This document shows positions 34,595 to 47,900 of a stretch of 64,000 nt of DNA, piece after piece. Both the position numbers and the translations under genes were made by a program. The first letter of the stretch is position 1; each line of letters starts with the position of its first letter. The notes beneath the pieces are model-generated. The model was not told the DNA's origin, did not search any database, and worked only from the letters and a program-made list of their open reading frames with translations. This DNA is from Phocoena phocoena (Eukaryota > Chordata > Mammalia > Artiodactyla > Phocoenidae). Location of the stretch: NCBI RefSeq assembly GCF_963924675.1, contig NC_089230.1, positions 67,392,943 through 67,456,942 of the forward strand. Reading direction: 5' to 3'.

Positions 34595-35253
34595 GTAAGT
34601 TAGATTTCTTAAAAAATTGACTAATAACCCGAATGCTTGAAGAATATTGCTTTGTTGTTAGAGAAGGTTTGTACTCCTGGGAGTGACTTGAGCAGCAAAA
34701 TAAGTATGTTTCATATACCATATAGTTTTTGTTTTGCTAGTATTCTTAGCTGTGTACTACAATTATAACTCTCATTCTGCTTAATTTTTGGTTTCAGAGT
34801 TATGTTAGTTTGACATGAATCTATACCAAATTTAAATCTGGAAGTATTTTTTCTTAATAATATTGTGCTTTTTGGTATGTTTGCTGCCTGCCACCTTGTC
34901 TTTAATGGTGTTGGACACTTCTAAAATTAACAGATGCATTATCAGTTTATAATCTAAAAATTACCAAGTCTCCTTGATTCACTCTGTATTTTGTTCCTTC
35001 GATAGTTTTCTTTTTCTCTTAATCCTTGCTAATACTTTTTATAATTTTATACACTCTTAAGGTTGTTGTATTCTTATAACAAAGCTTAGCTTCAAGTTTC
35101 ATATTCGTACATTAAAAAATATTTATTAGTATTAAAGCATAAAGTTGCTTCCTCAATAACATTAAACTTTTTCTTTCTCTTTTGTAATCCATTTTTTATA
35201 GCTTTGCTGTATTATTTATTCATTCAGCAAATGTTATAATAATTGAAATAACA

Positions 35254-35484
35254 GATTAATATAGAACTCTTATTAACTTTTTCGTAATGAAGAAAATGTT
35301 TTAGAATAATTAGGAGTGCATGTATATATATGCATGTATGTATATATAGTATATGCATATATGTATATATACATGCAATGTATACATATATAAACACATA
35401 TGCACATATATGTACATATATAGATATTAATATAGAAGTCCTATTAACTTTTTCATAGTGAAGAAAATGTTTTAGAACAATTAG
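35254..35484 (+). repeat. Duplicated ~60-bp block around an AT/ATGT microsatellite
   Basis: A block containing 'attaactttttcgtaatgaa' (35254-35313) recurs at 35423-35484 with a few substitutions. A diverged ATGTAT/CATATA repeat lies between, and a third partial copy ('ttagaataatgagtgcatgt') starts near 35519. Confidence 0.8.
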
Positions 35485-35587
35485 TGTATGTATTATATAT
35501 ACAAACACACACATATAATTAGAATAATGAGTGCATGTATATATATACGCACACACAGACACATGTATGTACACTTTAGTTTTTTTT

Positions 35588-36215
35588 CCAGATTTATTGA
35601 GTTATAATTTGACATGACATTATGTAAGTTTAAGGTGTACAACTTGTTGATTTGATGCACTTATATATTGCAAAGTGGTTATTGCTGTAGTGTTAGCTGA
35701 CATCTCTTTCACTTCTCATAATTACCATTTCTTTTTTGTGGTGAGAACATTTAAGATCTGTTGTTGTAGCAATTTTCAAGTATGTAATACAGTTTTTTTT
35801 AACTATAATTACCATGTTGTTCATTAGATCCTCAGAACTTATTTGTCTTACAACTGGCAGTTTGTACCCTTTGACCAGTACCTCCCCATTTTCCCCACCC
35901 CTTAAGCTCCTGGTAACCACCATTCTAGTCTCGGTTTCTATGAGCTTTTTAGATTCCACATATAAGTGATATCATACAGTATCTTTCTGTCTGACTTATT
36001 CCACCTGGCATAATGCCCTCAAATTCTATCTATGTTGTCACAAATGACAGGATTTCCTTCTTTCTCATGGCTGAATAATACTCCATTGTGTATATATATC
36101 TATATATACATATATATACATACCACATCTTCTTTATTTATCTATTTATTCATTTCTTGGTGGATACTTAGGTTATTTTCATATCTTGGCTATTGAGAAT
36201 AATGTTGCAATGAAA
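35588..36215 (-). mobile_element. Old L1 3' fragment, antisense
   Basis: The + strand reads 'gatttattgagttataattt', 'gtttaaggtgtacaacttgt', 'ctgaataatactccattgtg', the complement of an L1 3'UTR and ORF2 end. Diverged, with no intact frame. Confidence 0.75.
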
Positions 36216-36264
36216 ATGGGAAAGAAGGTATATCTCTTTAAGATCTGCTTTTCACATTTAAAAA

Positions 36265-36472
36265 TTTTTTTTTTTTTTTTCCGGTACGCGGGCCTCTCAC
36301 TGTTGTGGCCTCTCCCGTTGTGGAGCACAGGCTCCGGACGCGCAGGCCCAGTGGCCACGGCTCACGGGCCCAGCCGCTCCGCGGCACGTGGGATCTTCCC
36401 AGACCAGGGCACGAACCCGTGTCCCCTGCATCGGCAGGCGGACTCTCAACCACTGCGCCACCAGGGAAGCCC
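36265..36472 (-). mobile_element. CHR-type SINE, short form
   Basis: Poly-T then 'ccggtacgcgggcctctcac' to 'ccagggaagccc'. It lies just beyond the old L1. No clear target duplication. Confidence 0.92.
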
Positions 36473-36769
36473 CCTGTGTTCCTTTTTTTTTTATCATGGA
36501 GAAGGGAGACAAACAAGGAGTGATTAAAAGTCAATCAGAAGCACTGTTTACTGATCTAAAGCTATAGTGGATGATACCTGGCAGTAAACTGGTTAAAAAG
36601 AGAAAGTAACAGAACTCATTTTATTCCTTCTCCAAGCCCAAATCTTACTTGGACCCCCCCATTATATAAAACAGACAAAAGTGGGGCTGCTTTGGTTGGT
36701 GAACATTTTGGGGCAGCATGTGGGGTTGCATTCTGGGTGGTCTCTAAGGTCACCATGGAACTTTTTTAG

Positions 36770-37005
36770 GGCAGCAATTCCCAAACGCCATTGAATGTTT
36801 GGGTTATGTTATCATCATGATTGTATTACCATCATATTAAGCTTGCATTAAAAAAAAAATTTAGAGATCCAAATTCAGTAGACCTTAGTAGGCTTTGAGA
36901 ATTTGTGTTTTTGAAAGCAGCCCTAGCTGATTCTGATTTCCAGCCAGGTTCGGGAGCCATGGCCTTTAGTGCCGGTTGAACACAGTTTAAAAATCAGTGA
37001 CTAAA
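36770..37005 (+). repeat. MER5A-like DNA transposon remnant
   Basis: 'gcagcaattcccaaacgcca' and 'ctagctgattctgatttcca' ... 'aaaatcagtgact' fit the short hAT-type element pattern. Confidence 0.5.
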
Positions 37006-37848
37006 CCAGAGAAGTGTCTAGCCAGCCACTGAGTTAAGGATACAACTGAGAATTTGTCCATTAATTGATTAAAGGAGATTCATGTAAAATGTTTATTATT
37101 ATGGCATTCAATAAACGTTAGTTATTGGTGTCATAGTTTAAGACTCCTTGGAAAATCATTTTTACGTGGTAACCAACATTTGGTTTCTCAGAATACATTC
37201 AGAATTCTCTTACGGTGTGAGTTAGTTAGTGTACAAGAAGAAAAGTAGGTATAGGACAAAAACAATCTAATATTTTTAAATCAAACTTTTGAGATAGATG
37301 TCAGCTAGTCACATCTTTAGGATTTACTAAAGGATAGAAAGTTCCTTTAAATATTAGTTTCTTTAATTAAGCTACTTATCAATGTGAGAGTTACTACTTT
37401 TTAATAGAGGTACTGTCTCTGAAATGGTACTTAAGGATAAAAATCAACTGAATTCATTACCAAATCTGGCTAGAGAACTCTTAGAGCTAAACGGATATAG
37501 GTAAAACCTCTGTTGCAAACATTGGTGCAATCCCTGATTAGAATTTGGGGTTGCCCATATTCTAGGGGTAGCAAGCATCTGGAACTTCGAAACATTAAAA
37601 AAAAAATCCTTTTTTTGTTAATATTTCTAAATACATATATTTTAAAAGAGAGCTAGGCTACAGGACCCAAATATATGAGAAGAATAATATTTATTCATAC
37701 AGTCAGCAAATATTTATTGAACATCTACCATATGCCAGAGGTTTTGCTGGACTTAGCAGGTAATTAGAACTAACCTGTTTAATATGATTATTTTTATTTT
37801 TTAATCTTAAGATGAGCATTTTCCGTTTTTAGAACATACTTTAAAAGA

Positions 37849-38346
37849 TAAGCTGGGGGCTTCCCTAGTGGCGCAGTGGTTGAGAGTCCGCCTGCTGATG
37901 CAGGGGACACGGGTTTGTGCCCCGGTCCGGGAAGATCCCACATGCCACGGAGCTGCTGGGCCCGTGAGCCATGGCTGCTGAGCCTGTGCGTCCGGAGCCT
38001 GTGCTCCACAACGGGAGAGGCCACAGCAGTGAGAAGTCCGCGTACCGCAAAAAAAAAAAAAAAAAAAAAAAGATAAGCTGGGACGAAGTGAGAGAGCGGC
38101 ATGGACTTATATACACTACCAGGTGTAAAATAGATAGCTAGTGGGAAGCAGCCGCATAGCACAGGGAGATCAGCTCGGTGCTTTGTGACCACCTAGAGGG
38201 GTGGGGTAGGGAGGGTGGGAGGGAGATGCAAGAGGGAGGGGATATGGGGATATATGTATACATAGAGCTGATTCACTTTGTTATAAAGCAGAAACAAACA
38301 CACCGTTGTCAAGCAATTATACTCCAATAAAGATGTTAAAAAAAAG
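37849..38346 (+). mobile_element. Young L1 3' end split by a SINE
   Basis: L1 3'UTR from 'aagctgggacgaag' to 'actccaataaagatgttaaa', closely matching the 3' part of the 6063-6868 copy. Its first few bases are separated from the rest by the SINE at 37858-38067. Strongly 5'-truncated (about 280 bp of L1). Confidence 0.88.
37858..38067 (+). mobile_element. CHR-type SINE nested in an L1 3' end
   Basis: Sense copy with head 'gcttccctagtggcgcagtg' and a long poly-A. Flanked by a perfect aaaagataagctggg (37843-37857 and 38068-38082) made partly of L1 sequence, so the SINE is younger than the L1. Confidence 0.94.
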
Positions 38347-38729
38347 ATATTAATTGCTGCCAAGATAAAATTGTTTGCTCTCTTTTATTGAGGCATTGGA
38401 CTGTTTCCAGTTTTTTCTTTTATAAATAACTCCTTATACCCATCTTGATATAGCTTATGATGAAAATAATATTACTTGGGTAAAGAGTATGGAAACTTCT
38501 AAACTCCTTGATACCTCTTGCCAAAAGTTGTACGTTACACCCCCAAGTACTATTGCCTGAAAGAGCCCATTTCACTGCATTCTTGGCAGTTTGGGGTAGT
38601 TTCATTTAGTATAAATAATAATGTGGCCAGGTTGACAGTTGGGAAATGAAATTTGTTATTGATTTAATTAGCGTTTTGGGAAGCATCAGTCGATTATACA
38701 AGTTTCTTTTGTATTTTGGCTATGGCACA

Positions 38730-38990
38730 AATTATATTTTAACAGATAACACGTATTGAGCACTTAGGTATACTAAACATCAGTCTGAGTATTTTATACA
38801 GAATATCTCATGTACTGTGCACAACTCTGTGAGGTGTAGGTACTATTATTATCCTCCTTTTATGAATTAGGAAAATGAGGCATGTAAAGGCAAGTGAGTT
38901 TTCCAAGCCTGCACAGTTATGTTAGTTACAGGACTGGGATTTGAATGTGGGTGGTCTGGCTCCAGAGCCTAGGATCTTTACCACGGTCTT
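38730..38990 (+). repeat. MIR-type element
   Basis: 'acacgtattgagcacttagg', 'ctctgtgaggtgtaggtact', 'gaattaggaaaatgaggcat' match the MIR family. Confidence 0.65.
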
Positions 38991-38999
38991 GCTTTATAC

Positions 39000-41135
39000 A
39001 TGTATTTTTTCCTGTGTTGCCAGATATTGTCTTCATTATTCTTTTTCACTATTTCTTTGGTTATTTTTACTGTTTTATTCTTATAGGTGATTTTTTATCT
39101 TAAAATACGCTTATTCTGGTGATGTCTTCCTTATATAGGGAGAGGAAAAGTTCTCCCCGTGAGAACTTTTATCCCACACCTTGGGATGATCAATGTTAAG
39201 AGTTGGAGGTTTGGTTCTCTGGACTCTGTGCCTCCATATTCCTGCCTGCTGCCGCCTTCCCTCACTGCCTGATCCTCCATATAAATGGATACGATATATG
39301 CTGTTCTGTTATAAACTGTAGAAAACTTTATCAGGTTTCCTTCAAATCGCTTTGTGATGGTAATTGGAATTGCATTGCACCTTTCACTTAATGGGAAAAT
39401 CAGTATCTTTGCAGAAATAATATTTATTGCTTTAGTAGATAGCTATGAAGCTACTATAGGAGTTAGAAGGTCTCAAAGATGATACAAGACACTGTAGGTA
39501 AACAAAATACAATTCCTGCCCTTGAAGCAGCTTTAAGATGCAGTAAGAGATGTAGTAGAAGTATGTATAGTACAAAGCAGAATAAATAAGGAGAGGTAAC
39601 AAAGAACTGCTAAGCAGCATTACTTCATATTCCATATGAAATATGAGTGCTCATTTTGATTTTAGGAGTATAATAATGGGTGTCCTCGATGGATGTTTAC
39701 CTTTGATAATGGAATAAAGAAGAGATAGACCCATTTGTTATTTAGTATTGCATAGTGCTACTGACCTCACTGGCACACATTTGCCCCGACTTCCATCTCA
39801 GCTCTAGAGCTATCTCTTGGATGAGATGTTAAGGGGATTTTCATACTTATTTTTTCATAATTCCACTATCCTTTTAAGAACTGGTTATTTGCTCACATGC
39901 TCTAGTCCATTATGTGTGATTGTAGAAATGCTAAGTACTAGGTTGGGTAAAAAAGAGAAAACAAATCTGTTCCTCTCTGTGAATCAGTGAAAAATTGTTC
40001 GAAAGAATTGTAATTGATCTTTTAAGAATGTGTGCCCTATACAAAAGAAAATCAAAAGTAATCAGCCAGGTCACGGGGCAAATGTAAAATAAAACAAAGC
40101 CTTTGGAATATTTCTTCTGGTCTTCTCTTCTCATGAAGACTGATTGTTTTATAAAAATCAAAATGATTTTCACACCTTTCAGCCCCTTTGATATGTAAAT
40201 GCTGCCCATACCATTTTAAGTGGCTTTAACATTTTATTCCAGATCAAGGTAAATCTGAGTAATCAATGTGGCTTTTTACTCTCTCCCATGGAAGACCAGG
40301 TAAAAGGATACTGTATTTTACATACTTGTGCATGGCTATGAAGTTCTAAAAAGCATAACCTGTAACATTCATGGTAGTTAGTGCAAATGAATATATCATT
40401 TGATTTTATACTTTGAAGTGTAATGATACTCTGTATTCTCATTATAAACAGAGCTACTTAATCTAAAAGTAACTAATTAAAATAACCAACAGAGGCTTCT
40501 TAGCCTCAGAACAGATAGATTCATGAGATTTGTTAACCAGTATTGGAACTAATTACCTGATTTGTGCAATGAATAGTAATTTTGCAGTATTCTGTTACCT
40601 TGAAAGATTTTCAGATCCTCTTAATTAGGTCAAGATCAATGAATATGTCTATACCTTACTAAACATTTTCCATTATTAATAGTTGTGAGTTTTTCTAACT
40701 TGGAATATATATATATGTAAAATGTCTTTTTTTTGGTTTCTTTTGTGATTCTGGTCACAAAATGAAAAAGTTTAATGAAAAAATGATAGTGACTTTAAAA
40801 ATACTTTTCCTCATTATAAAATTACTTTGTATTCATTGTGGAAAACTTAGAAAGTGAAGATAAGGAAAAGAAAAAAATGAAAAGCAGCCATAATCTCACC
40901 AGTTAGAGATGTTGCTGCTAATGTTGGTGTGTATATTTTCAGACCTGTGTCTCTGTCTATATATATCATTTTGTTAAGTGAAAATGAATTCATTCCACAG
41001 TATTTTTTGGTGTATATTATGTATGCCATGTACCATTCTAGATGCTGGGCATTACAGTGGTCCCTGCCATAATGGAGCTTCTATTAGGGAAATATGTTTT
41101 CTACTTAAACTGTTTAGTATCTATGATTTATAGTT
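39000..41135. other. Intron 8 stretch, no named features
   Basis: AT-rich intronic sequence with nothing recognisable beyond short MIR/L2-like texture near 41000-41060. Confidence 0.4.
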
Positions 41136-41147
41136 TAGTAATCTGCT

Positions 41148-41359
41148 ATTTTTTTTTTTTTTTTTTTGCGGTACGCGGGCCTCTCACTGTTGTGGCCTCT
41201 CCCGTCATGGAGCATAGGCTCCGGACGTGCAGGCTCAGCGGCCATGGCTCACCAGCCCAGCCGCTCCGCGGCATGTGGGATCTTCCCGGACCGGGGCACG
41301 AACCCGTGTCCCCTGCATCGGCAGGTGGACTCTCAACCGCTGCGCCACCAAGGAAGCCC
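41148..41359 (-). mobile_element. CHR-type SINE, short form
   Basis: Flanked by a perfect agtaatctgct (41137-41147 and 41360-41370). Confidence 0.94.
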
Positions 41360-41660
41360 AGTAATCTGCTGTTTTTAATTAATGCTCCTAAATATTTTTC
41401 TATTTCATTAAACATTTTCCTATTCGATGACTAAAATAAAATTGTTTATTAAGGTAATCCTTGTTTATGGTTAAATAAATCAAGTAATACTGGAGATCCC
41501 TTCCATATCCCCTCCTTCTGTCTATCAGTATTACTCCCTAAAGGCAACCACTTTTTTTTTCCCACATTATTGCGATATTTGCTTTATTGTGGTGGTCTGG
41601 AAATGAACCCGCAATATCTCTGAGGTCTAACACAACTTCTTTTAACCTTTTTTTATCTTT

Positions 41661-42671
41661 TAATTTTTGAATTTAATTTAATTTATTTTTTTATACAGCA
41701 GGTTCTTATTATTATCCATTTTATACATATTAGTGTATATATGTCAATCCCAGTCTCCCAATTCATCTCACCACCACCACCCTCCCCACCACTTTCCCCC
41801 CTTAGTGTCCATACGTTTGTTCTCTACATCTGTGTCTCTATTTCTGCCCTGCACACTGGTTCATCTGTACCATTTTTGTAGATTCCACATATATGCGTTA
41901 ATATACAATATTTGTTTTCCTCTTTCTGACTTCACTCCACTCTGTATGACAGTCTCTAGATACATCCACATCTCGACAAATGACCCAATTTCGTTCCTTT
42001 TTATGACTGAGTAATATATGTACCACATCTTCTTTATCCATTTGTCTGTCGATGGGCATTTAGGTTGCTTCCATGACCTGGCTATTGTAAATAGTGCTGC
42101 AGTGAACATTGGGGTACATGTGTATTTTTGCATTATGGTTTTCTCTGGGTATATGTACAGTAGTGGGATTGCTGGGTCATATGGCAGTTCTATTTTTAGT
42201 TTTTTAAGGAACCTCCATACTGTTCTCCATAGTGGCTGTATCAATTTACATTCCTACCAACAGTGCAAGAGGGTTCCCCTTTCTCCACACGCTCTCCAGC
42301 ATTTGTTGTTTGTAGATTTTCTGATGATGCCCATTCTAACTGGTATGAGGTGATACCTCATTGTAGTTTTGATTTGCATTTCTCTAATAATTAGTGATGT
42401 TGAGCAGCTTTTCATGTGCTTCTTGGCCACCTGTATGTCTTCTTTGGAGAAATGTCTATTTAGGTCTTCTTCCATTCTTTGGTTGGGTTGTTTGTTTTCT
42501 TTAATATTGAGTTGCATGAGCTGTTTATATATTTTGGAGATTAATCGTCTGTTGATTCGTTTGTAAATATTTCCTCCAATTCTGAGTGTTGTCTTTTCAT
42601 CTTGTTTGTAGTTTCTGTTGCTTTGTGAAAGCTTTTGAGTTTCATTAGGTCCCGTTTGTTTATTTTTGTTT
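41661..42671 (-). mobile_element. L1 3' fragment, antisense (~1 kb)
   Basis: On the minus strand it runs from within ORF2 ('acctaatgaaactcaaaagc' type, complement at about 42640) through the ORF2 C-terminus to a 3' end near 41690. Two frames (42517-42254 and 42244-41861) cover adjacent ORF2 segments but are offset, so the coding sequence is broken. CC-plus-poly-T flanks on both sides suggest a target duplication. Less decayed than the L1 at 1835. Confidence 0.88.
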
Positions 42672-42679
42672 TTATTTCC

Positions 42680-45340
42680 TTTTTTTTTATACTTATTTTG
42701 TGGTTATCCTCAAATCTCTAAATAATATGTTTATGTTGCTGTTTATTAATTAACTTTAGGTGAGTTCCTAATGTGGTCATGAGGATGTGGCTTACCAGTA
42801 CCTCTGTTCCCACCTGTCTTTTCTTCTAGTTTCTCATCGTAGGTAAACTACTATTGTTAGTTCTCTTCATCGATCATGCCTGTATATTTAATCTTCCCTT
42901 TATCCTAATAACCCTAATGTAGTGTTTCTTAACTCTTGTTAAGATGCGGACTTTAGAGTTCTCTGTCTTCCATCTACTTCTGTTATGTCAGCTCTAACTT
43001 TAATATTGTCAACTCTGTTTACATTTACATGCTGTTTGTTAAACATAGGGTTTTTGTTTTCTGTAAGTGTATGGTTGTTTTAAATGGTGAAAAATACTTA
43101 AACATTTTTTTCTCACTGGAACTATCATTTAGATTAGTGGAAAGGAATAGATTTCCTTTTTCATGGCATGAAAAGAAATCACTCTGATATTTCAAACACA
43201 CAGGAATTTAATACATAGAATTGGTTACAAAGGCATTGAGAGGATGGAGAAGCCAAAGGGTCACCTGGAGTTCAGCAGGCTGCTAGTGCCTCTGGTTGGA
43301 GCCTGGTTAGCACTTGCTGCCCAGGTGCTGGAGGAGGTAATATACTGGCTGTCTGGCCGCTGCTCTGGGACCACTCAACACTGCTGCACAGCAGCCCCTC
43401 CCAGGGGGCTCTTCCCTAAGGAGCTGTGCCGTCATCTGGTGGCTGCTGCCTTCAGTGCTGCCACAGATGCTGCCAGAAGCAGATCAATAGGTTTTTCCCT
43501 TCCTCTTTTTTTCTAATCTCCTTCCAGAGAGCTGGCAAGGGAGTCTGGGAAGTGTTATTTGCTTACTTCTCAAACCAAGATCCACTGAGCACACAACTGC
43601 AGGGATGGAGCTGACCACCAAAGACAGCCAACTTGCCCAGAGTTCAAAGTCATGCCTTCTCTGCCACATCAAGTAGAATGTTTCTTTTGTTGAGTTTAAA
43701 TAGGTTCTTTTTTACTCGAATAATTGCCTTTACCCTATAATCAAGTTTTTTCAAGGTTTTAGTCATTCTGTTTCTTCTTTCAATTACTTTTTGTTATCCC
43801 AGAGACTTCTCTTTTAGAGCCTTCTATGATTTCTAGCCTGTGTATAAAGCTCTGGTCCCAACTTTTATCCTGGTTGGATGTAGCTTTCTGGATTCCATGT
43901 TTTTCTTTCTTCCCCTCTGCTTCCTTCCTTCCTTCCTTCCTTCCTTTCTTTTCTGTCACTTTGCAGGGATACCTCCTTAACTCACTTCCTAAGAAAGTAT
44001 GTACAGGAAGTAACCCATAAGCATGCTTAGGTGTATGAACATGCTGTTGCTCTTGTCCTGAACTTAGTAGTTTGCTTGTGTATAAAATTTTAGATTAGAA
44101 ATGATTTTCCCTAAGAATATTAAAAACCTTACTTCAATTTCTTCTGTTAACCTCTGCCACTGATAAAAGGTGTGATATTATTCTGATTCTAGTGCCTTGG
44201 AAGTGGTTCGCCCCTGGAAACTTAGAATTTTCTCTTTATTCTTGTCCTAAAATTTCCCAGTGATGTCTAATTATGTGGGTCGCGGTTGCCCCCCAACCTT
44301 CCCATTCATTGGTACTTGGTGATCTCTTTGAATCTGAAAACCTGGGTTCTTCCATTCAGGGTAATTTTATCTTATCTCTGATATTTTATTTCCTCTCTCT
44401 CTCTCTTTTATTCTTTTTTCTCTTTTCTCCTTCTAGACCTACTGTTGGCTGTTACACCACCTAGATTCTTAGATTCTTTTTCTTCTCTTATCTTTTCTGT
44501 CATACTTTTCATCTCCTGGTCTCCTTTTCAGTTTTCTGGGAGATCTTCTCATTTTCTTTCTATATTTCTAATAAATTACTAATTTCAGTAATTACGCTTT
44601 TAAATTTCAAGAGTACCCATGCATTTTTACCCTCTGCTTACACCTTTTTATGCCAACCTGTTCTTAATTTATGGACATCATAGAGTTTTGAATCTCTTAT
44701 GAGAATACTAACTGGCGGGTATAGAATTACTTTCTTTTAATCTTGAATCATCTTTCTTCTTCATGTTTCTGGTTTTCCTTAAATGTGCAGTGATCCTTGG
44801 TTGGCTGTTTGCATTTAAAAATGAGGCAGAACAACTGCTTGGAAGAAATTCTGTGAATGTGGTCCGGCTTTGTCAGCTTGAGACCTTTGCTTTATGATAA
44901 GCGGTTGTGCTGGAGGATCTTCAGTCCTACTGCCTGGAGAGGTCTTTTACTTCCGGGCACCATTACCCATGTAGTTACTTTACCTCAGGGTTTGGTTCAG
45001 TTTCTTTAGAGAAGGGCCCTCCAGTTTTATTGATTAATTGCTTAGGAGTTGGTTAACCTGTATGTCTTGTCTGTGAGTTGTGGGGATTTAATTGTTTTAC
45101 ATTAGTTAAAAATAACCAATTTCTCTTTTTCAGTCCCTATTGTCACTCTCGCTAGTTGATGTTTCTGGGTCTGGATTTTCTTTGGGATTTTGCAAAATAG
45201 GCACCTCCACTTGTAGATGTTGCTACTTTTGTGCAATGCTTCTCAGCACTTCTCCATCGATTTCTTGTCCAGCAGAAATTTATTGCCATAGTTCATCCAG
45301 TGATGGTCTTCCCTCCTTTCCTTCATTATCTTCATTGTTG
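42680..45340. other. Old repeat-like intronic stretch
   Basis: Parts (about 44100-44980) read like an antisense ancient LINE ('gtgatctctttgaatctgaa', 'ctggtctccttttcagtttt'). About 43200-43670 is unusually GC-rich for the intron and resembles a dispersed repeat, though the class is not clear. No protein in it is recognisable. Confidence 0.35.
43919..43950 (+). repeat. (TTCC)n microsatellite
   Basis: About seven CTTC/TTCC units followed by CTTTCTTTT. Confidence 0.85.
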
Positions 45341-45767
45341 TGTGTTATATTAGTTATCTATTCCTACCCAACACATTACCTCAAGATTACCCCCTCAAAT
45401 TTAGCAGCATAAAACAACAAACATTTATGATCTCATGGTTCTGGGGAACAGTTTAGTTGGGTCGTTCTGGCTCAGTGTCTCTCATGAGGTCGCTGTCACG
45501 CTGTGGGCCAGGGCTGCCGTCACCTCGAGGCTCCACTTCCAGGCTTACTCTTGTGGTTGATGGCAGGCCTCAGTTCTTTGCTGACTGTTGGCCTGAGGCC
45601 TCCATTCCTTGCCTTGCAGGCCTGGGTGGGGAGGAAAAACTTGCACCCACTGTGTTTAGTGTTTGGGAGTTTGCAGATTAAACTGAGGAAAGAAGAGGAA
45701 AAAAGTTTATTCATAATGCCTGTGGGAGTGCACAAAAGAAGTGATGTGCTAAATGACTAAAGGTAGG

Positions 45768-45819
<52 letters not shown>

Positions 45820-46480
45820 TACATACACACACACCTAACTTAATAGGGGAAAGGGAATGGAGACAGAAGGCTTCTGTGGGAAGAACAAATGGGTTACTTT
45901 AGGAGAACCTATGTTTAGGATAACAACAGGAGAGAAGAAAGTTTATGATAATCTGATAATCTTTGTTATGCTGGTGTGATTGATCTTTTCCATCTTCTTC
46001 CTGGCTGTAAAATTCCCCCAGAGAGGGGTTTTAAGATAGTTTCACTCTCAATCTCCTTCCTGGGAGTGAAGCTGCTCCAAAGAGGTGATTTATGGTGGCC
46101 TCATTCCCAGAAGTTTCTGCTTTTAGTCAAATAAGGGAAGCTCTGGGAACACTTCTTTCTGCATCTCTTGAATCTCAAACATCTTCAGCTTAAAGCAGTC
46201 TTCATACTAACTCTGGGGTTCCATGTGGTTCTCCACAGCTGCCTGAATGTCCTTACTACATGGCAGCCAGCTTCCCCTAGAGCAAGTGATCCAAGATATT
46301 TCAAGATATCCAGGATGGAAGTAGTAGTCTTTTTATAATCTAAGCTAATCTCAAAAGTTATTTACAGTCATTTCTGCCATATTCTATTTGTTGGGAGTGA
46401 GATACAAATCCAGCCCACACTCAAGGGGAGGGAAATTTAGCTCCACCTTTTAAAAGGAAGAGTATCAAAGAGTTTGGGGA
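45340..46480. repeat. Old dispersed repeat interrupted by a microsatellite
   Basis: 'agcagcataaaacaacaaac', 'ctcatggttctggggaacag', 'ggcctcagttctttgctgac' and, after 46200, 'atggcagccagcttccccta' are familiar dispersed-repeat phrases. The class was not determined. Confidence 0.45.
45769..45835 (+). repeat. (AT)n(AC)n compound microsatellite
   Basis: About 40 bp of AT repeat passing into ACAC/ATACATAC repeats. Confidence 0.9.
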
Positions 46481-46630
46481 CTTGTGGACATATTTTGAAA
46501 ACCACCAGATGGCTTTATACTTAAAAAAAAAAAATCTAACTTTGTTATTTTGATAGTGTCTTAGGAGGAAAAGGAGCCATACTGGTTCATTGTATTCCAT
46601 TGTATGAATGCACCATATATATATATATAT

Positions 46631-46829
46631 TTTTTTTTGTGGTACGTGGGCCTCTCACTGTTGTGGCCTCTCCCGTTGCGGAGCACAGGCTCCGGACGCG
46701 CAGGCTCAGCGGCCATGGCTCACGGACCCAGCCGCTCTGTGGCATGTGGGATCTTCCCGGACCAGGGCACGAACCCATGTCCCCTGCATTTCAGGCGGAC
46801 TCTCAACCACTGCACCACCAGGGAAGCCC
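46631..46829 (-). mobile_element. CHR-type SINE, short form, beside an (AT)n run
   Basis: (AT)8-9 at about 46614-46630 abuts the poly-T. A few bases are missing near the head ('gcatttcaggcgg'). Confidence 0.92.
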
Positions 46830-47682
46830 TTGAACTAGTATTTTTAACGATTTATTAAACAGATTCATCACCAAAAAGTTTTTTTCCAGTCACTTTTGGT
46901 TTAGTTTTGGCATTTTATGACTGCACTAGATGGCAGCAGAGGACCAGCTTTAATTCAGGCTGTTTTTGTGATGCAGTAGAATTCTGTTACCCAATTCATT
47001 GTACATCTAATACATCCCAAAATACTAGTTTGGGATTATTCAGAATTTAGTGAGGATTAGTGGGATCATGTATACAACACTACTGAAAGCATAGCAGTTT
47101 TGATAATGTTGCCATGTTCTTTTGTGCATTGCATATGAATTATATGACTATGTCATTTTGGACCTATTTTTGTAAAAACAATTTTGCCACATTAAAGTCT
47201 CTGAAAGTGTTTTGTTTGCTTCAGGAAACTGATGTTCTTATGTTGGAATCTCAGAAAATGAAAGAATGATTTGAAGATTCTCTCTTATCTCATATGGGTT
47301 TTGCTCTCAGTTGTTCATGTTGGGAGCAAAGGAGTCTATAGAAAAACTTTGTGTTGGAATGTAACTCTTCTGTTTTAGATAGTGAAATTTTGTTCATAAG
47401 GGTAGAACAGTCGTTGGACTTGTACACGGTATATGAAGAATAGCAATTTTGATATATATGCTCCAATTATATTTTGGGAAAGAAATTTCTATAACTACAT
47501 GCTTTTGTTTTTTAAAATTATACATCATATAGTATCTTTACTTTCTTTAGGAACCATATTCAGTGTTTGCATGTAATCTGATTCCCAAAAGGCATTAGTA
47601 TCTGTGAACTTAGGTAAAGAAATTGAAAATGAGTAATTCTGACAGCTCTTTTTAAAATTGTAAGATCTGGTTTGAAGATTTT

Positions 47683-47900
47683 TTTTTCCTATTATTTATT
47701 TATTTTTTTGCCGTACGCGGGCCTCTCACTGTTGTGACCTCTCCCATTGTGGAGTACAGGCTCCGGACACGCAGGCTCAGCGGCCATGGCTCATGGGCCT
47801 AGCCGCTCTGCGGCATGTGGGATCTTCCCAGACCGGGGCATGAGCCCGTGTCCCCTGCATCGGCAGGCGGACTCTCAACCACTGCGCCACCAGGGAAGCC
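47683..47900 (-). mobile_element. CHR-type SINE, short form
   Basis: Flanked by a perfect ctggtttgaagatttt (47667-47682 and 47901-47916). T/A-rich tail 'cctattatttatttattttt'. Confidence 0.94.

Noticed and set aside
35224..35574. 116-codon minus-strand frame rich in Tyr, Ile, His and Cys
   Set aside because: Produced by the ATGTAT/CATATA microsatellite.
41861..42517. Two adjacent minus-strand frames with reverse-transcriptase-type C-terminal sequence
   Set aside because: They are a broken L1 ORF2 end, not a cellular gene.
43244..43516. 90-codon frame in a GC-richer patch
   Set aside because: No recognisable domain; the surroundings have the texture of an old dispersed repeat.
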